Shown here: in pieces, positions 8,814 through 16,417 of the stretch
Numbering within the stretch: position 1 is the stretch's first letter
Layout: each line of letters opens with the position of its first letter
Assembly: GCF_002926065.1 (NCBI RefSeq)
Contig: NZ_PREZ01000009.1
Coordinates: forward strand, 1-64,000
Length of the DNA stretch: 64,000 nt
Origin: Jeotgalibacillus proteolyticus
Lineage (GTDB): Bacteria; Bacillota; Bacilli; Bacillales; Jeotgalibacillaceae
Direction of reading: 5' to 3'
Translations under genes and position numbers: made by a program
Notes under the pieces: model-generated
The model's database searches: none
What the model was told of the DNA's origin: nothing
What the model saw: the letters and a program-made list of their open reading frames with translations, nothing else

Positions 8814-8838
8814 TTAGTGTCTATATGGTATAATAAAA
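8814..8838 (+). promoter_or_regulatory. Promoter element TTAGTGTCTA with extended -10
   Basis: TTAGTGTCTATA then TGGTATAAT (extended -10) about 75 bases before the zinc-ribbon gene. Nearly the same sequence precedes the gene at 9591. The shared part beyond the -10 box (TTAGTGTCTA) suggests a regulator site or an unusual -35 region. Confidence 0.55.
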
Positions 8839-8911
8839 GAAAAATTTAAAAAGCTCATTCAATTGTAAGGTAGCTTCTATATGTGCATCTTATGGAAAAA
8901 GGAGTGTTTAG

Positions 8912-9377
8912 ATGGATCCTTCTTTTTGTACATGTCCGTATTGTGGATGCGAGTTAGAAACCCAGGGACAAAATTTTTCATTGTGATTTTTGCGTAATGC
9001 GTGTGCCAGCTAATATTGCGCAGCGTAATCATGAACGAATTGCTGTCAGAGTGAAAGAATTTGTACTGGAATCGTATCTTGATAAGACCACACCGGAATT
9101 AATGATTCTTTCAACGTTTGAATTGCTCTCCCTTTTAAAGTCTGTACGGGCAGAAAGAACGGCTATGTATGAATTAATGAATACCTTTTACAAAGCAAGG
9201 ACCAATCTTTCAACATCTGATTTTAAGGAATCTGAACAGTTTTCAGGAGAAGAGTATGAACGCATTTCCCGAAAAATGTTTGTCGTAGAAAATATCCTTA
9301 AGCTACGCCTTGGTTATGTGCCAACAAGGATTACGGAACATTATTTGGCCATATTTGGAATCCATCAAGAAGGATAA
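8912..9377 (+). pseudogene. Small plasmid protein with N-terminal zinc ribbon, split by a frameshift
   Basis: An ATG at 8912 behind AAAAAGGAG opens a frame with CTCPYCG and stops at 8984-8986. The +1 frame continues directly with HCDFC and then 126 residues ending at 9377. Removing one T from the TTTTT run (8974-8978) joins them into a protein with a CxxC..CxxC zinc ribbon and a helical body. Either the gene carries a single-base error or mutation, a ribosomal frameshift operates at AAAATTTTT, or only the part from the ATG at 8997 is made. That ATG has no good ribosome site. No known family recognised for the body. Confidence 0.6.
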
Positions 9378-9511
9378 AAACAAGCCGATGATGATTCAAC
9401 AGTAGCGAAAAGAAAAGGATACTGTCGGACAGTAAGCCTTTTAATCAATGGAGCAGTCGGGTATACTTTACGTAAATACCTTTGTGCTTGGGTATTGTAT
9501 GTTACTTTTTG

Positions 9512-9540
9512 CTCCGGCCTGATCACCGGAGTCTTGTTTA
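9512..9540 (+). terminator. Probable terminator
   Basis: CTCCGG (9512-9517) pairs with CCGGAG (9526-9531) around 8 bases, followed by TCTTGTTT. Confidence 0.55.
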
Positions 9541-9547
9541 ATAGTTA

Positions 9548-9574
9548 TTAGTGTCTACATGGTATAAAATAAAA
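9548..9574 (+). promoter_or_regulatory. Promoter element TTAGTGTCTA (second strong copy)
   Basis: TTAGTGTCTACA then TGGTATAAA, nearly identical to 8814-8838. It lies 17 bases before the ATG at 9591, so any start point leaves a very short leader. Confidence 0.55.
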
Positions 9575-9590
9575 TCAGGAGGGGATGAAA

Positions 9591-9986
9591 ATGAATTTTT
9601 CATTTTTGAATCGGGAACATCAAGAACGGTTTCAGGAGATTAGGGAAACCATGCCGATTCATACACGCAGGGATAAAGAATATCTCTCCCTTGTCTTTGT
9701 TATGACGGGTGATGATGAGCTGTTTAATAAGATGATTCCTTACTTTAACAAGCAGGATTGCACCTTATCTTCAACGGAATTATTTGAGGAACAAGATTTT
9801 AGTTCAGGCATAAATGTATTGGCCAAGCTTGGTGTTCATTTGTTTAATAATAACGTATCAGTTGAACCACTGGATTTTATGTCTTTAGACGAACAGAGAA
9901 TGGCTTTAGCCATGAATGCTCTTTTGATTCGTCGTTATGGTCTCCCTTCTCCTTATGAGGAAACGGAGGAAAAGCTTTATTCTTAA
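9591..9986 (+). CDS. Conserved plasmid/phage-type hypothetical protein (DUF6075-like)
   Basis: 131 aa. AGGAGGGG ends right at an upstream ATG (9585), so the ATG at 9591, six bases further, is the better start; the text then begins MNFSFLNREHQERF. The opening and the helical body resemble the DUF6075 group found in Firmicute plasmids and phages, which has no known function. It is acidic, has no membrane segment, and carries no catalytic motif I recognise. It is followed after 24 bases by the four-RHH gene and probably shares its transcript. Confidence 0.6.
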   Translation: MNFSFLNREHQERFQEIRETMPIHTRRDKEYLSLVFVMTGDDELFNKMIPYFNKQDCTLSSTELFEEQDFSSGINVLAKLGVHLFNNNVSVEPLDFMSLDEQRMALAMNALLIRRYGLPSPYEETEEKLYS

Positions 9987-10010
9987 TCCATTACCAATAG
10001 GAGCGTTTTT

Positions 10011-10772
10011 ATGAAACGAGTTTCTTTTTCTTTAGTGCCAGGACAAGTTGAACAGTATAAAGCGTTAGTCGATGCTTCTTTACAATCACGGATTCTTCGA
10101 AATTATATTTTAAATGAATACCAATTACCGGAGGACTTACGTGATATAAACATAGGTGACCGGCAAGGACTCAAACCACTCCCTTTTCACTTTGATGAAT
10201 TTACGGATGAACGTGTCAATGAACTGGTCAAACATATTCAAAAACATGGGTGTAAAGCGAATCGATCCACACTTATGTCTCATATTTTAACCCAACTAAT
10301 TCAGAAGCTATCCCTTCAATCGCAGGGGCTCCCTAAAGATCGCGTGATGCGTCATTCGAGTTTTTACTTTGAACGTGGGACACGGGAGCTCATTGAGAAG
10401 TTTATCCCCTTCCGGGATCGAAACGCTATGATAGAACGATTTATCTTAGAGGATTATCAACCACGAAAACAAAATCCTATCCTATTCGATAAGCCTGTAG
10501 AACCGGAAGCAATGAGAATTAGTATTGCAGCTGAAGCCTTTGATAAGCTTGATCAAAAGGTAAGTGAAATTGGAACAAAAGCCGTGACCAGAACGTCGTT
10601 AATGCGAGATGTGATCGAGCAGCTCATTGAAAAGTTATCAAATTCAGATGCACGAAAATTGATTGCGGAAGTTCGATTGAAGCATGCTTTAGATGATTAT
10701 AAGAGTCGTTTTGGTGAGGATGTTTTAAAAGAACAGCTGCAGCAGTACACGATTAAAGGAGAAGGGTCCTAA
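10011..10772 (+). CDS. Putative DNA-binding protein with four ribbon-helix-helix-like modules
   Basis: 253 aa. An internal duplication is clear: residues 1-100 and 118-215 align. Each half in turn holds two units of one short beta strand plus two helices. The strands are VSFSL, PFHFD, HSSFYF and MRISI. The second helices are SRILRNYILNEY, NRSTLMSHILTQLIQKL, RNAMIERFILEDY and TRTSLMRDVIEQLIEKL. That is the RHH pattern, usually one unit per chain and dimeric. Two pseudo-dimers in one polypeptide is an inference. A DNA-binding regulatory or partition role is likely. A decayed copy of its 3' end lies at 41084-41116. It overlaps the next gene by one base (TAATG). Confidence 0.55.
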   Translation: MKRVSFSLVPGQVEQYKALVDASLQSRILRNYILNEYQLPEDLRDINIGDRQGLKPLPFHFDEFTDERVNELVKHIQKHGCKANRSTLMSHILTQLIQKLSLQSQGLPKDRVMRHSSFYFERGTRELIEKFIPFRDRNAMIERFILEDYQPRKQNPILFDKPVEPEAMRISIAAEAFDKLDQKVSEIGTKAVTRTSLMRDVIEQLIEKLSNSDARKLIAEVRLKHALDDYKSRFGEDVLKEQLQQYTIKGEGS

Positions 10773-10993
10773 TGGAACTGCATCAATGTGATTATTGCGC
10801 TAGAAGAGATTATAAAGAATACGTAGCCCGAGTAAAATGGGGTGTTGATCGGTTCGATCCAGACCGACATCCTAATTACTACTGCAGGAAGTGTTTAAAT
10901 ACAGTCATTGAAAATTCAAAAGGTGTTCCCCATATAAAGGAATATGGGTACGAAGTTGATTATCCATTTGCTAATAACATTGAAAAAGGATAA
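10772..10993 (+). CDS. Small zinc-binding protein (two CxxC knuckles)
   Basis: 73 aa starting in the stop of the previous gene, so translationally coupled. CDYC (residues 6-9) and CRKC (38-41) form a likely four-cysteine zinc site around a basic central stretch; the C-terminal third is acidic. It probably works with the four-RHH protein. No named family recognised. Confidence 0.6.
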   Translation: MELHQCDYCARRDYKEYVARVKWGVDRFDPDRHPNYYCRKCLNTVIENSKGVPHIKEYGYEVDYPFANNIEKG

Positions 10994-11080
10994 AAGTACT
11001 TATAGATAACCGGGAAATTTAAAGTAAATAGAAGAACATTAAAATTATATAGGTTGCTATGTGAAAAATAATCAAATGAG

Positions 11081-11113
11081 GAAAAGCTACTTGATATAAG
11101 TGAGCTTTTTCTT
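11081..11113 (+). terminator. Rho-independent terminator
   Basis: GAAAAGCT with AGCTTTTTC, the stem extended by CTT/AAG, around a small loop. It ends the 9591-10993 operon. Confidence 0.7.
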
Positions 11114-11181
11114 ATTTAATTTTTGTCTTTTTTTTCCTTTATTTTTAGGTTTAAAGTATGTTTTATCAAATTAATATACGA

Positions 11182-11748
11182 TTATTTGAACCAAGAAAAA
11201 AACCCTTTCTTTTTGGGAACATCTTCTTCAGGAATATTTTCTTGTTTTGTTTGTTTCTCTTTTATAACCATGAGTAATTGTTCGTCTCTTTTTTCAATCA
11301 TTTCAGTAAGAAACTTTTGTTGACTATCCATATGCAATTGTTGTTTTTTTAATTGCTGGATCAATACTTCATTAAAGTCCTTCTGGAGATCAAGCTGCCT
11401 TTTTATTTCTTTTAAGTCGTCCAATATCAATAGAGATATTTCTTGTTTTGGTTCTGGCTTCGTTTTTTCTCCGCCAGTAGCTAAATAATATTCAATTTGT
11501 TTTAAAGAATAATTTTGGACCCGGTTTAATTGCTTAATTAACCGTAACCTTTCTAAAGCAATCTTATCAAAATAGTGGTATCCGTTTTCTCCAATAATCG
11601 TAGGGATATGTGTTTTTAATTCGCGCATCCAATTTCGTACTACGCCCGGACTCTCTTCTATGTGTTGAGCAGCTTCTTTAACTGTTAAGCGAAGATCACT
11701 TATGTTTTCATTCAGGTTTTCAGTACATTGGTTTTCAATTACGTTCAT
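11182..11748 (-). CDS. MerR-type HTH protein with coiled coil (DUF3967/RacA-like)
   Basis: 188 aa. AAAGG touches an upstream GTG (11760), so the ATG at 11748, twelve bases away, is the better start. N-terminal MerR-like winged HTH (LTVKEAAQHIEESPGVVRNW, then HYFDKIALERLRLIKQL), then a charged coiled coil (about 95-170) and a basic-hydrophobic tail KKKGFFSWFK. This layout is seen in plasmid proteins of Bacillus carrying DUF3967 and resembles the chromosome anchor RacA. A role in plasmid segregation or membrane anchoring is plausible, as partition genes are next door. The amphipathic tail could touch the membrane. Confidence 0.65.
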   Translation of the reverse strand: MNVIENQCTENLNENISDLRLTVKEAAQHIEESPGVVRNWMRELKTHIPTIIGENGYHYFDKIALERLRLIKQLNRVQNYSLKQIEYYLATGGEKTKPEPKQEISLLILDDLKEIKRQLDLQKDFNEVLIQQLKKQQLHMDSQQKFLTEMIEKRDEQLLMVIKEKQTKQENIPEEDVPKKKGFFSWFK

Positions 11749-11939
11749 GTTTACATGCACCCTTTCAAGATAAGTGTTAACTTATGTGTGAAAACATTAC
11801 GCTAAGAATAACTTGTTGCGTGGGTGTGTGACAAGAACCAATCAGGTATTCATGTAGGTTCCACTCTTATGTTAAAAGTTCGGTGTTCAATTTAAAATAT
11901 CCTTTGACTTCATTTGTCTATTTTTGATACATAAGCAAA

Positions 11940-11963
11940 AAAACTCCACCTATGTGGAGTTTT
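11940..11963 (-). terminator. Terminator of partition operon 1
   Basis: AAAACTCCAC (11940-11949) pairs perfectly with GTGGAGTTTT (11954-11963) around 4 bases; the A-rich left side is the T run for the minus strand. Confidence 0.82.
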
Positions 11964-11999
11964 AAATTAAGGTTAATAAATTTACTTCAGCTTTTGTAA

Positions 12000-12431
12000 T
12001 TAGCTCTTATTGATTACTCCATACTCCTCTAACAAACTTCTTATACCCTGGTTAATCAGTCTTGATTTATCACCCTTTTCTCCCCTAGCTGCTATCTTAT
12101 CTACTTCAGCAGCTAAATCTGGGTCCATATAAAAGGACGTAAAAACTTTTTTGGGTTTCTTTTTTATTGCTTTTTTTCCAGCAGCTAATTCTCTTAAATA
12201 ATCATTGTCATCAACAACATCGTTGTCATTGACATATGTTTTGTTATTGTTAATTTCAATGTTTTTATTGTTGTTTGTATTATTATCTTTAACATTTATT
12301 TCATCAATCGTTTCATTATTATTATTATTGTTGCTGTCATTTACGTTTTCTTTCGTATCATATGAATTAAAGAACGCTTGAGGGGCATTCGGTTTTTTAA
12401 TTTTATCCTTGAGGTTGTTTTTGTTCGACAC
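12000..12431 (-). CDS. RHH partition protein with Asn-rich N-terminus (ParB/ParG-like)
   Basis: 143 aa. Residues about 1-80 are low complexity, rich in Asn and Asp (runs of six N), and disordered. The C-terminal part (KKVFTSFYMDPDLAAEVDKI and then KSRLINQGIRSLLEEYG) is a ribbon-helix-helix. It overlaps the end of the ParA gene by 29 bases, the usual coupling of ParA with its small centromere-binding partner. It should bind the inverted repeats upstream of parA and stimulate its ATPase. The flexible arm is comparable to the ParG arm that acts on ParF, though much longer. Confidence 0.78.
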   Translation of the reverse strand: MSNKNNLKDKIKKPNAPQAFFNSYDTKENVNDSNNNNNNETIDEINVKDNNTNNNKNIEINNNKTYVNDNDVVDDNDYLRELAAGKKAIKKKPKKVFTSFYMDPDLAAEVDKIAARGEKGDKSRLINQGIRSLLEEYGVINKS

Positions 12432-13197
12432 GTTCTTTCAGCTCCTTTACAAACGGAATGTAATATTCTAAGGCATTTTTTAATTCTGGATTTCCATCAA
12501 ATCCTGCAATCGGTAACCGTCTGGTAGACGCTTTTCTTTTAATAATGGTATCAAATTTTAAGTTAGGGTGATCTTCCTCGATGGACTCTAGCATCACTTC
12601 ATTTTCCTTAGCTCTTGAATCTATCAAAGAGAATAAAATACCTGCAGTATTTAAGTTAGGGTTATATCGTTCTTTTGCTCCTTCAACCATTTCAATAAAT
12701 TTAGGAATGGCATAATACGCAAACATGGACCCGTCGAACATAATTACTACATGGCTTCCGCCTTCAGAATATGTACTGAGGGGCAGAATGGTTTGTTCTG
12801 AAAGAGATGGCGGTGTATCGATAATGATCCAATCATAGTCCTTCATTACAGGTTCTAATGTCTTCTGGAGAGCGTTAAGCTTTAATCCTTTTGAGTACAT
12901 ATGTCTTGGCAACGTGGCGAGAAAATCATTAGAAGGAATTAAGTCAAGATTCTCTTGGATCCGAATGATATATGGTCTTGCGTCGCCTTCAATAATTGCT
13001 TCTAAAACCGTTTTTTCTTCAAATACATTGCATATGTCGTATTCTCCGGTTAAAAAGCTTGTAAGGTTTCCTTGGCCATCCATATCAATAGCCAGAACCC
13101 TTTCTTCTTGGCTTAAGAGGTATGATGTAATGCCGCTGCTAGTAGATTTTGAACAACCGCCTTTACTGATCCCAAATGTCACTATTGTTGCTGTCAA
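12403..13197 (-). CDS. ParA-family partition ATPase (locus 1)
   Basis: 264 aa from TTG at 13197-13195, chosen because GAAAGGGG sits nine bases upstream and the protein then begins TATIVTFGISKGG, where ParA proteins normally begin. Deviant Walker A KGGCSKST (residues 12-19) with the signature lysine, and Walker B-like DWIIIDTPPSLSE. The invariant GGxGKT glycine is replaced by CS, an unusual variant. It drives segregation by ATP-dependent binding to the nucleoid. It is transcribed away from an inverted-repeat region at 13218-13341. Confidence 0.82.
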   Translation of the reverse strand: MTATIVTFGISKGGCSKSTSSGITSYLLSQEERVLAIDMDGQGNLTSFLTGEYDICNVFEEKTVLEAIIEGDARPYIIRIQENLDLIPSNDFLATLPRHMYSKGLKLNALQKTLEPVMKDYDWIIIDTPPSLSEQTILPLSTYSEGGSHVVIMFDGSMFAYYAIPKFIEMVEGAKERYNPNLNTAGILFSLIDSRAKENEVMLESIEEDHPNLKFDTIIKRKASTRRLPIAGFDGNPELKNALEYYIPFVKELKERVEQKQPQG

Positions 13198-13217
13198 TCT
13201 TGACACCCCTTTCAACG

Positions 13218-13341
13218 TATATAGTAATGTATATGATGCTACTACTCGTATCATTACTATATAAATGTAATTAATAAAGATAACCCTTTTATTATTGTCT
13301 TTAATACTAACATTAAAATATATGTCATCATATATTTTAAT
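13218..13341. promoter_or_regulatory. Inverted repeats upstream of parA locus 1 (candidate operator/centromere)
   Basis: TATATAGTAATG (13218-13229) and its perfect complement CATTACTATATA (13252-13263) are 22 bases apart. A second perfect dyad, ATTAAAATATATG (13312-13324) with CATATATTTTAAT (13329-13341), follows. A near copy of the second dyad (ATTAAAATATATGTCAACAT) is at 16159-16178, before the other parA gene. Confidence 0.6.
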
Positions 13342-13598
13342 ATATATATTAACTTTACGACTAATTTTATAGTCAAAAGAGCATTTCTTCTAATGAGGAA
13401 GGAAATTTTTATTTTCTGAATAAAGGGAATTAATGTTAAACTTAAGCGACAGTTTAATGGAATAACCAAAACCTATAGCAGGTGTAATCAAATAACAATA
13501 TTATGGCAAGGATAGAGGGTTTTTGACTAAATCTAATAAGAACGCTCAAACATTTTCCTCGAGCCAAATTTATATAGATATTTAAAGGGGAGATAAAA
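13342..13598. other. AT-rich intergenic region
   Basis: It carries the leader of the next plus-strand gene (AAGGGGAG at 13586-13593). No gene is seen. Confidence 0.4.
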
Positions 13599-14090
13599 TT
13601 GGATATAAGGTTCTATGATGAAACTAGGCCCAGAAAAAAAAGAGATAATATTGATGATGATTTTGAATCACAATTCTCAGCAGCAACTGCTGTATTTTCT
13701 TTTTTTCTCTTCAAGGGCAAATCTAAAGAAAATATTAAACAAATTAATATTGATTGTAGAAAAAATATAAAATCTATTTTTTATCATGATGTTGTTGATG
13801 GATTTTGGGACATCGACGTTCCTTATGACCCCTATGTATTTTTATCTATTACTGAGGATGAACAAAAAAGAAAGGAGTTTCTAAGGGTTTTCAATGAAAT
13901 TTTCGAACAAATCTTTGAACATAAAAATTGGGATAAGGAAGTCTTACAAAAAGCATTAGCCAGTTCTAAAGAAGTAAGTTTTAAAAGGGAATTTTTATTA
14001 AAAGGAACTCCTAAGAAGAATCCTAAAAAAGATAAGCTAGCGATAGTAAGATGTATAGAGGATATTAGAAGTTTTCAAATAATCTGTTAA
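13599..14090 (+). CDS. Hypothetical protein upstream of Kiwa-like pair
   Basis: 163 aa, TTG start behind AAGGGGAG. Opens with a charged DETRPRKKRD stretch, then a hydrophobic patch (FSAATAVFSFFLFKG) and a mixed helical body; the C-terminus is basic. I do not recognise a family. It sits directly upstream of the Kiwa-like genes on the same strand, separated by 168 bases, and shares their low GC, so it may belong to the same accessory insert. It could be an extra system component or an unrelated passenger. Confidence 0.5.
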   Translation: MDIRFYDETRPRKKRDNIDDDFESQFSAATAVFSFFLFKGKSKENIKQINIDCRKNIKSIFYHDVVDGFWDIDVPYDPYVFLSITEDEQKRKEFLRVFNEIFEQIFEHKNWDKEVLQKALASSKEVSFKREFLLKGTPKKNPKKDKLAIVRCIEDIRSFQIIC

Positions 14091-14258
14091 CATGGGATTT
14101 TAATTCAACTTTAACTTTAGAATCAGGTATTAGAAATTGGAAAAAGATAATTTTATTGGAAGAGAATTAATGTATATAAACTTTTGAAAAACAAGGTTAA
14201 ATAGAATAGTTCTGTCGAAATTAGCACTTTATATACTCCTGAAGGGAAGTGAGTTTTT

Positions 14259-15290
14259 TTGGGTTTGAATAGCAACGGGAATTTTATTAATAGAATAAGT
14301 ATGATGTCAGATGAAGAGCTGGATACTTTAGACTTGCAGGTGTATCTAGTTTCTAAGGCAACCCAAAGTGATGATCTATATTTTGCAAAAAAAGAGATAT
14401 TAGATCCTGACTTGAGAATATGGTTAAAAAAGAGAATAAAGAAAGAATTGAATAACATAAAGATTGACAGCGCAGAAGGCAAAAAGTTTTATACCGCAGA
14501 ATATAATCATGAATTAACAAAGGCTGATTATATTGCTAAATTAGTTATAGAGGATGATGAAGATTTAAAGGATAAACTTGCAAAACTACTTCAAGCTTTA
14601 AATCACAGTAACAGCACATTTTTAGATAAAGATGCAAAGTTTCAAGTGGTTAAAATCTCAAAAGACACCGAACACGCCTATTTTATTTTTTATCGAGGTG
14701 TAAAAATTTCTGCAATGGAACGAAGAAATGTCAGTAAACTCCCGACAGTAAGAGACAGAGAGCAGTTGGTTATTCAAGACAAAAATGTCATCGAGTTTGG
14801 AGGTAAGATTGAACTCTTTATTCACGAAGAAATGATGTACATTCTGAATCCAAGAACACTAGAATATACTTTTAATTATGATGATCATATTAAAAGGCAG
14901 CGGGATAATAACTTAGAAACTATTACTAATATGAGCTTTTTTGATGACGGGTCAAACACAACCAAGTTTAAAGAAACCTCTAGCCAGTATATTCTTTCTA
15001 GAGGTTTAGCTTCAATTAAAAAAGAAACATTAGACGCCTTAGAGGAAAGTTTTGAAGAAAGGTGTGAAGAATTAAATATGATTAAAAGTGATATACCTGA
15101 AAATGAGCCAGATAGAGAAGAATATCTTGAGAGATACAGTTCACTCTGGCCACTTTATGAACACATTGATGTCGAAAATCAGAAGGTAAGATTTAATCCG
15201 GATCATGAAGTAACACCGTTACTTCATTTTTTCTCTGATAAGATCGTAGAGTCGTTTCTTACAAAAAAATTCAAATCTCAAACTAATTAA
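14259..15290 (+). CDS. KwaB-like anti-phage protein (DUF4868)
   Basis: 343 aa, TTG start behind GAAGGGAAGTGAG. The middle part, with the order KFQVVKISKDTEHAYFIFYR, then a KNVIEFGGKIELFIHEEMMY strand pair, then ILNPRTLEYTFNYDDHI, matches my memory of DUF4868, the KwaB family of the Kiwa defence system (usual length about 315). In Kiwa, KwaB is the cytoplasmic DNA-binding partner of the membrane protein KwaA. The next gene, 18 bases on, encodes a matching membrane protein. The order B-A is the reverse of the common kwaA-kwaB. The assignment is by pattern only. Confidence 0.6.
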   Translation: MGLNSNGNFINRISMMSDEELDTLDLQVYLVSKATQSDDLYFAKKEILDPDLRIWLKKRIKKELNNIKIDSAEGKKFYTAEYNHELTKADYIAKLVIEDDEDLKDKLAKLLQALNHSNSTFLDKDAKFQVVKISKDTEHAYFIFYRGVKISAMERRNVSKLPTVRDREQLVIQDKNVIEFGGKIELFIHEEMMYILNPRTLEYTFNYDDHIKRQRDNNLETITNMSFFDDGSNTTKFKETSSQYILSRGLASIKKETLDALEESFEERCEELNMIKSDIPENEPDREEYLERYSSLWPLYEHIDVENQKVRFNPDHEVTPLLHFFSDKIVESFLTKKFKSQTN

Positions 15291-15308
15291 AAAAGGGGTA
15301 TTTAGACT

Positions 15309-15980
15309 ATGTGGAGTAAATTTCAGCAAGCTATATTATGGATAATAACTTATTCTCCACTAGTCATTGTAATGGTCTTTAGATTTATTGCAGGTAATAA
15401 ATACTTCGGGCTCGACGAGTGGTTGGTAAATCAAACTTGGGTAAATAAGAATAGTATCTTTGTGAGTTATTTGAGTGCAGAAGTTTATTTTATTATTGCA
15501 ACAATAATTTATACTTATTTTAGCTATAAGTACACCATTAAATGGTTTATGTCTGGGTTTGAAGATAGAATAAGGGCAGGAGAAGATGGTCAGGACATGT
15601 ATATAAGAAAGGCAGAGAGGTTAAGTGCAAATGATTATTCTTTCTTTTTGCTAACATTACTTATTCCCTTGGTGTCTCTTGACCACTCATCAGTGATTAA
15701 CTTAGCCGTATCATTAATAATAATATTCTTTGTTATCGCAATCTATGTGAAAACAGATGCAATAAGTGTTTGTCCTCTACTCTTTTTTTCTGGAAGAAGT
15801 GTTTTTAAAGGAGTTATTTCTTTAGGGGAGAAAGAACAAGAGCCTAATGACAGTTCTCTCAGAAAAGATGTAATTTTCATTATGATGAAGGATAAAATAA
15901 CATTTAATCGGAAAGTTCGAGGTGAGAGGCTAGTTAATGATGTTTACTACTTAACAAATAATGAAATGGATAATGATTAA
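15309..15980 (+). CDS. KwaA-like membrane protein
   Basis: 223 aa, ATG behind AAAAAGGGG. Four hydrophobic segments (about 8-29, 50-73, 112-128, 131-150) and then the short motif CPLLFFSGRSVFKG and a soluble tail. KwaA proteins are four-TM proteins with a comparable PLLFFLG-type motif after the last helix. With the DUF4868-like gene upstream this is best read as a Kiwa-type pair, in which KwaA senses infection at the envelope and KwaB acts on phage DNA. A terminator follows at 16002. Confidence 0.58.
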   Translation: MWSKFQQAILWIITYSPLVIVMVFRFIAGNKYFGLDEWLVNQTWVNKNSIFVSYLSAEVYFIIATIIYTYFSYKYTIKWFMSGFEDRIRAGEDGQDMYIRKAERLSANDYSFFLLTLLIPLVSLDHSSVINLAVSLIIIFFVIAIYVKTDAISVCPLLFFSGRSVFKGVISLGEKEQEPNDSSLRKDVIFIMMKDKITFNRKVRGERLVNDVYYLTNNEMDND

Positions 15981-16001
15981 TCTTTATAGATAGGGTTCAA
16001 G

Positions 16002-16032
16002 AGGGCATCTCAACTGAGGTGTCCTTTCATTT
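16002..16032 (+). terminator. Terminator after the Kiwa-like pair
   Basis: AGGGCATCTC (16002-16011) pairs with GAGGTGTCCT (16016-16025) using G-U pairs, followed by TTTCATTTT. Confidence 0.65.
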
Positions 16033-16417
16033 TATCCAAATTGTAAAAGGCTTTCTCTTGTATAAGACTTAGATTTTACAAAATTTAATTCATCTTTATA
16101 TTTTATCTATATATTTCGTTTATTAACTTATCTTTTAATTACAATATTAATGTTGATATTAAAATATATGTCAACATATATGTATTAAAATATGTTAGAA
16201 CCCTTTGAGTATTGTTATCAAGGGATTATTTGTGTCTAATTGAGTTTAGAATTACGGTTAAAATACGAAAAATTTAAAAAAAAATGAGTTATTTCTCTGT
16301 TTAAGGTGGCAATCCTTTATTAGAAATGATACGTTTAAAGTAACATTTTTTCATTTGTCTACAAATCTACAAATCTACAATTGAAAATTTAATTTATGAA
16401 GTCAAAGGAGAATATCA
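16033..16417. promoter_or_regulatory. AT-rich control region of partition locus 2
   Basis: No gene. ATATATGT (16164-16171) and ACATATAT (16174-16181) form a dyad inside a sequence also found before the first parA. Three tandem TCTACAAA-type units at 16358-16380 match half-sites of the 16-bp palindromes downstream (17688-17957), so the same protein probably binds both places. Confidence 0.55.

Noticed and set aside
12914-13264. Plus-strand frame opposite the first parA
   Set aside because: Lies wholly inside the strongly supported ParA gene and has no start signal.
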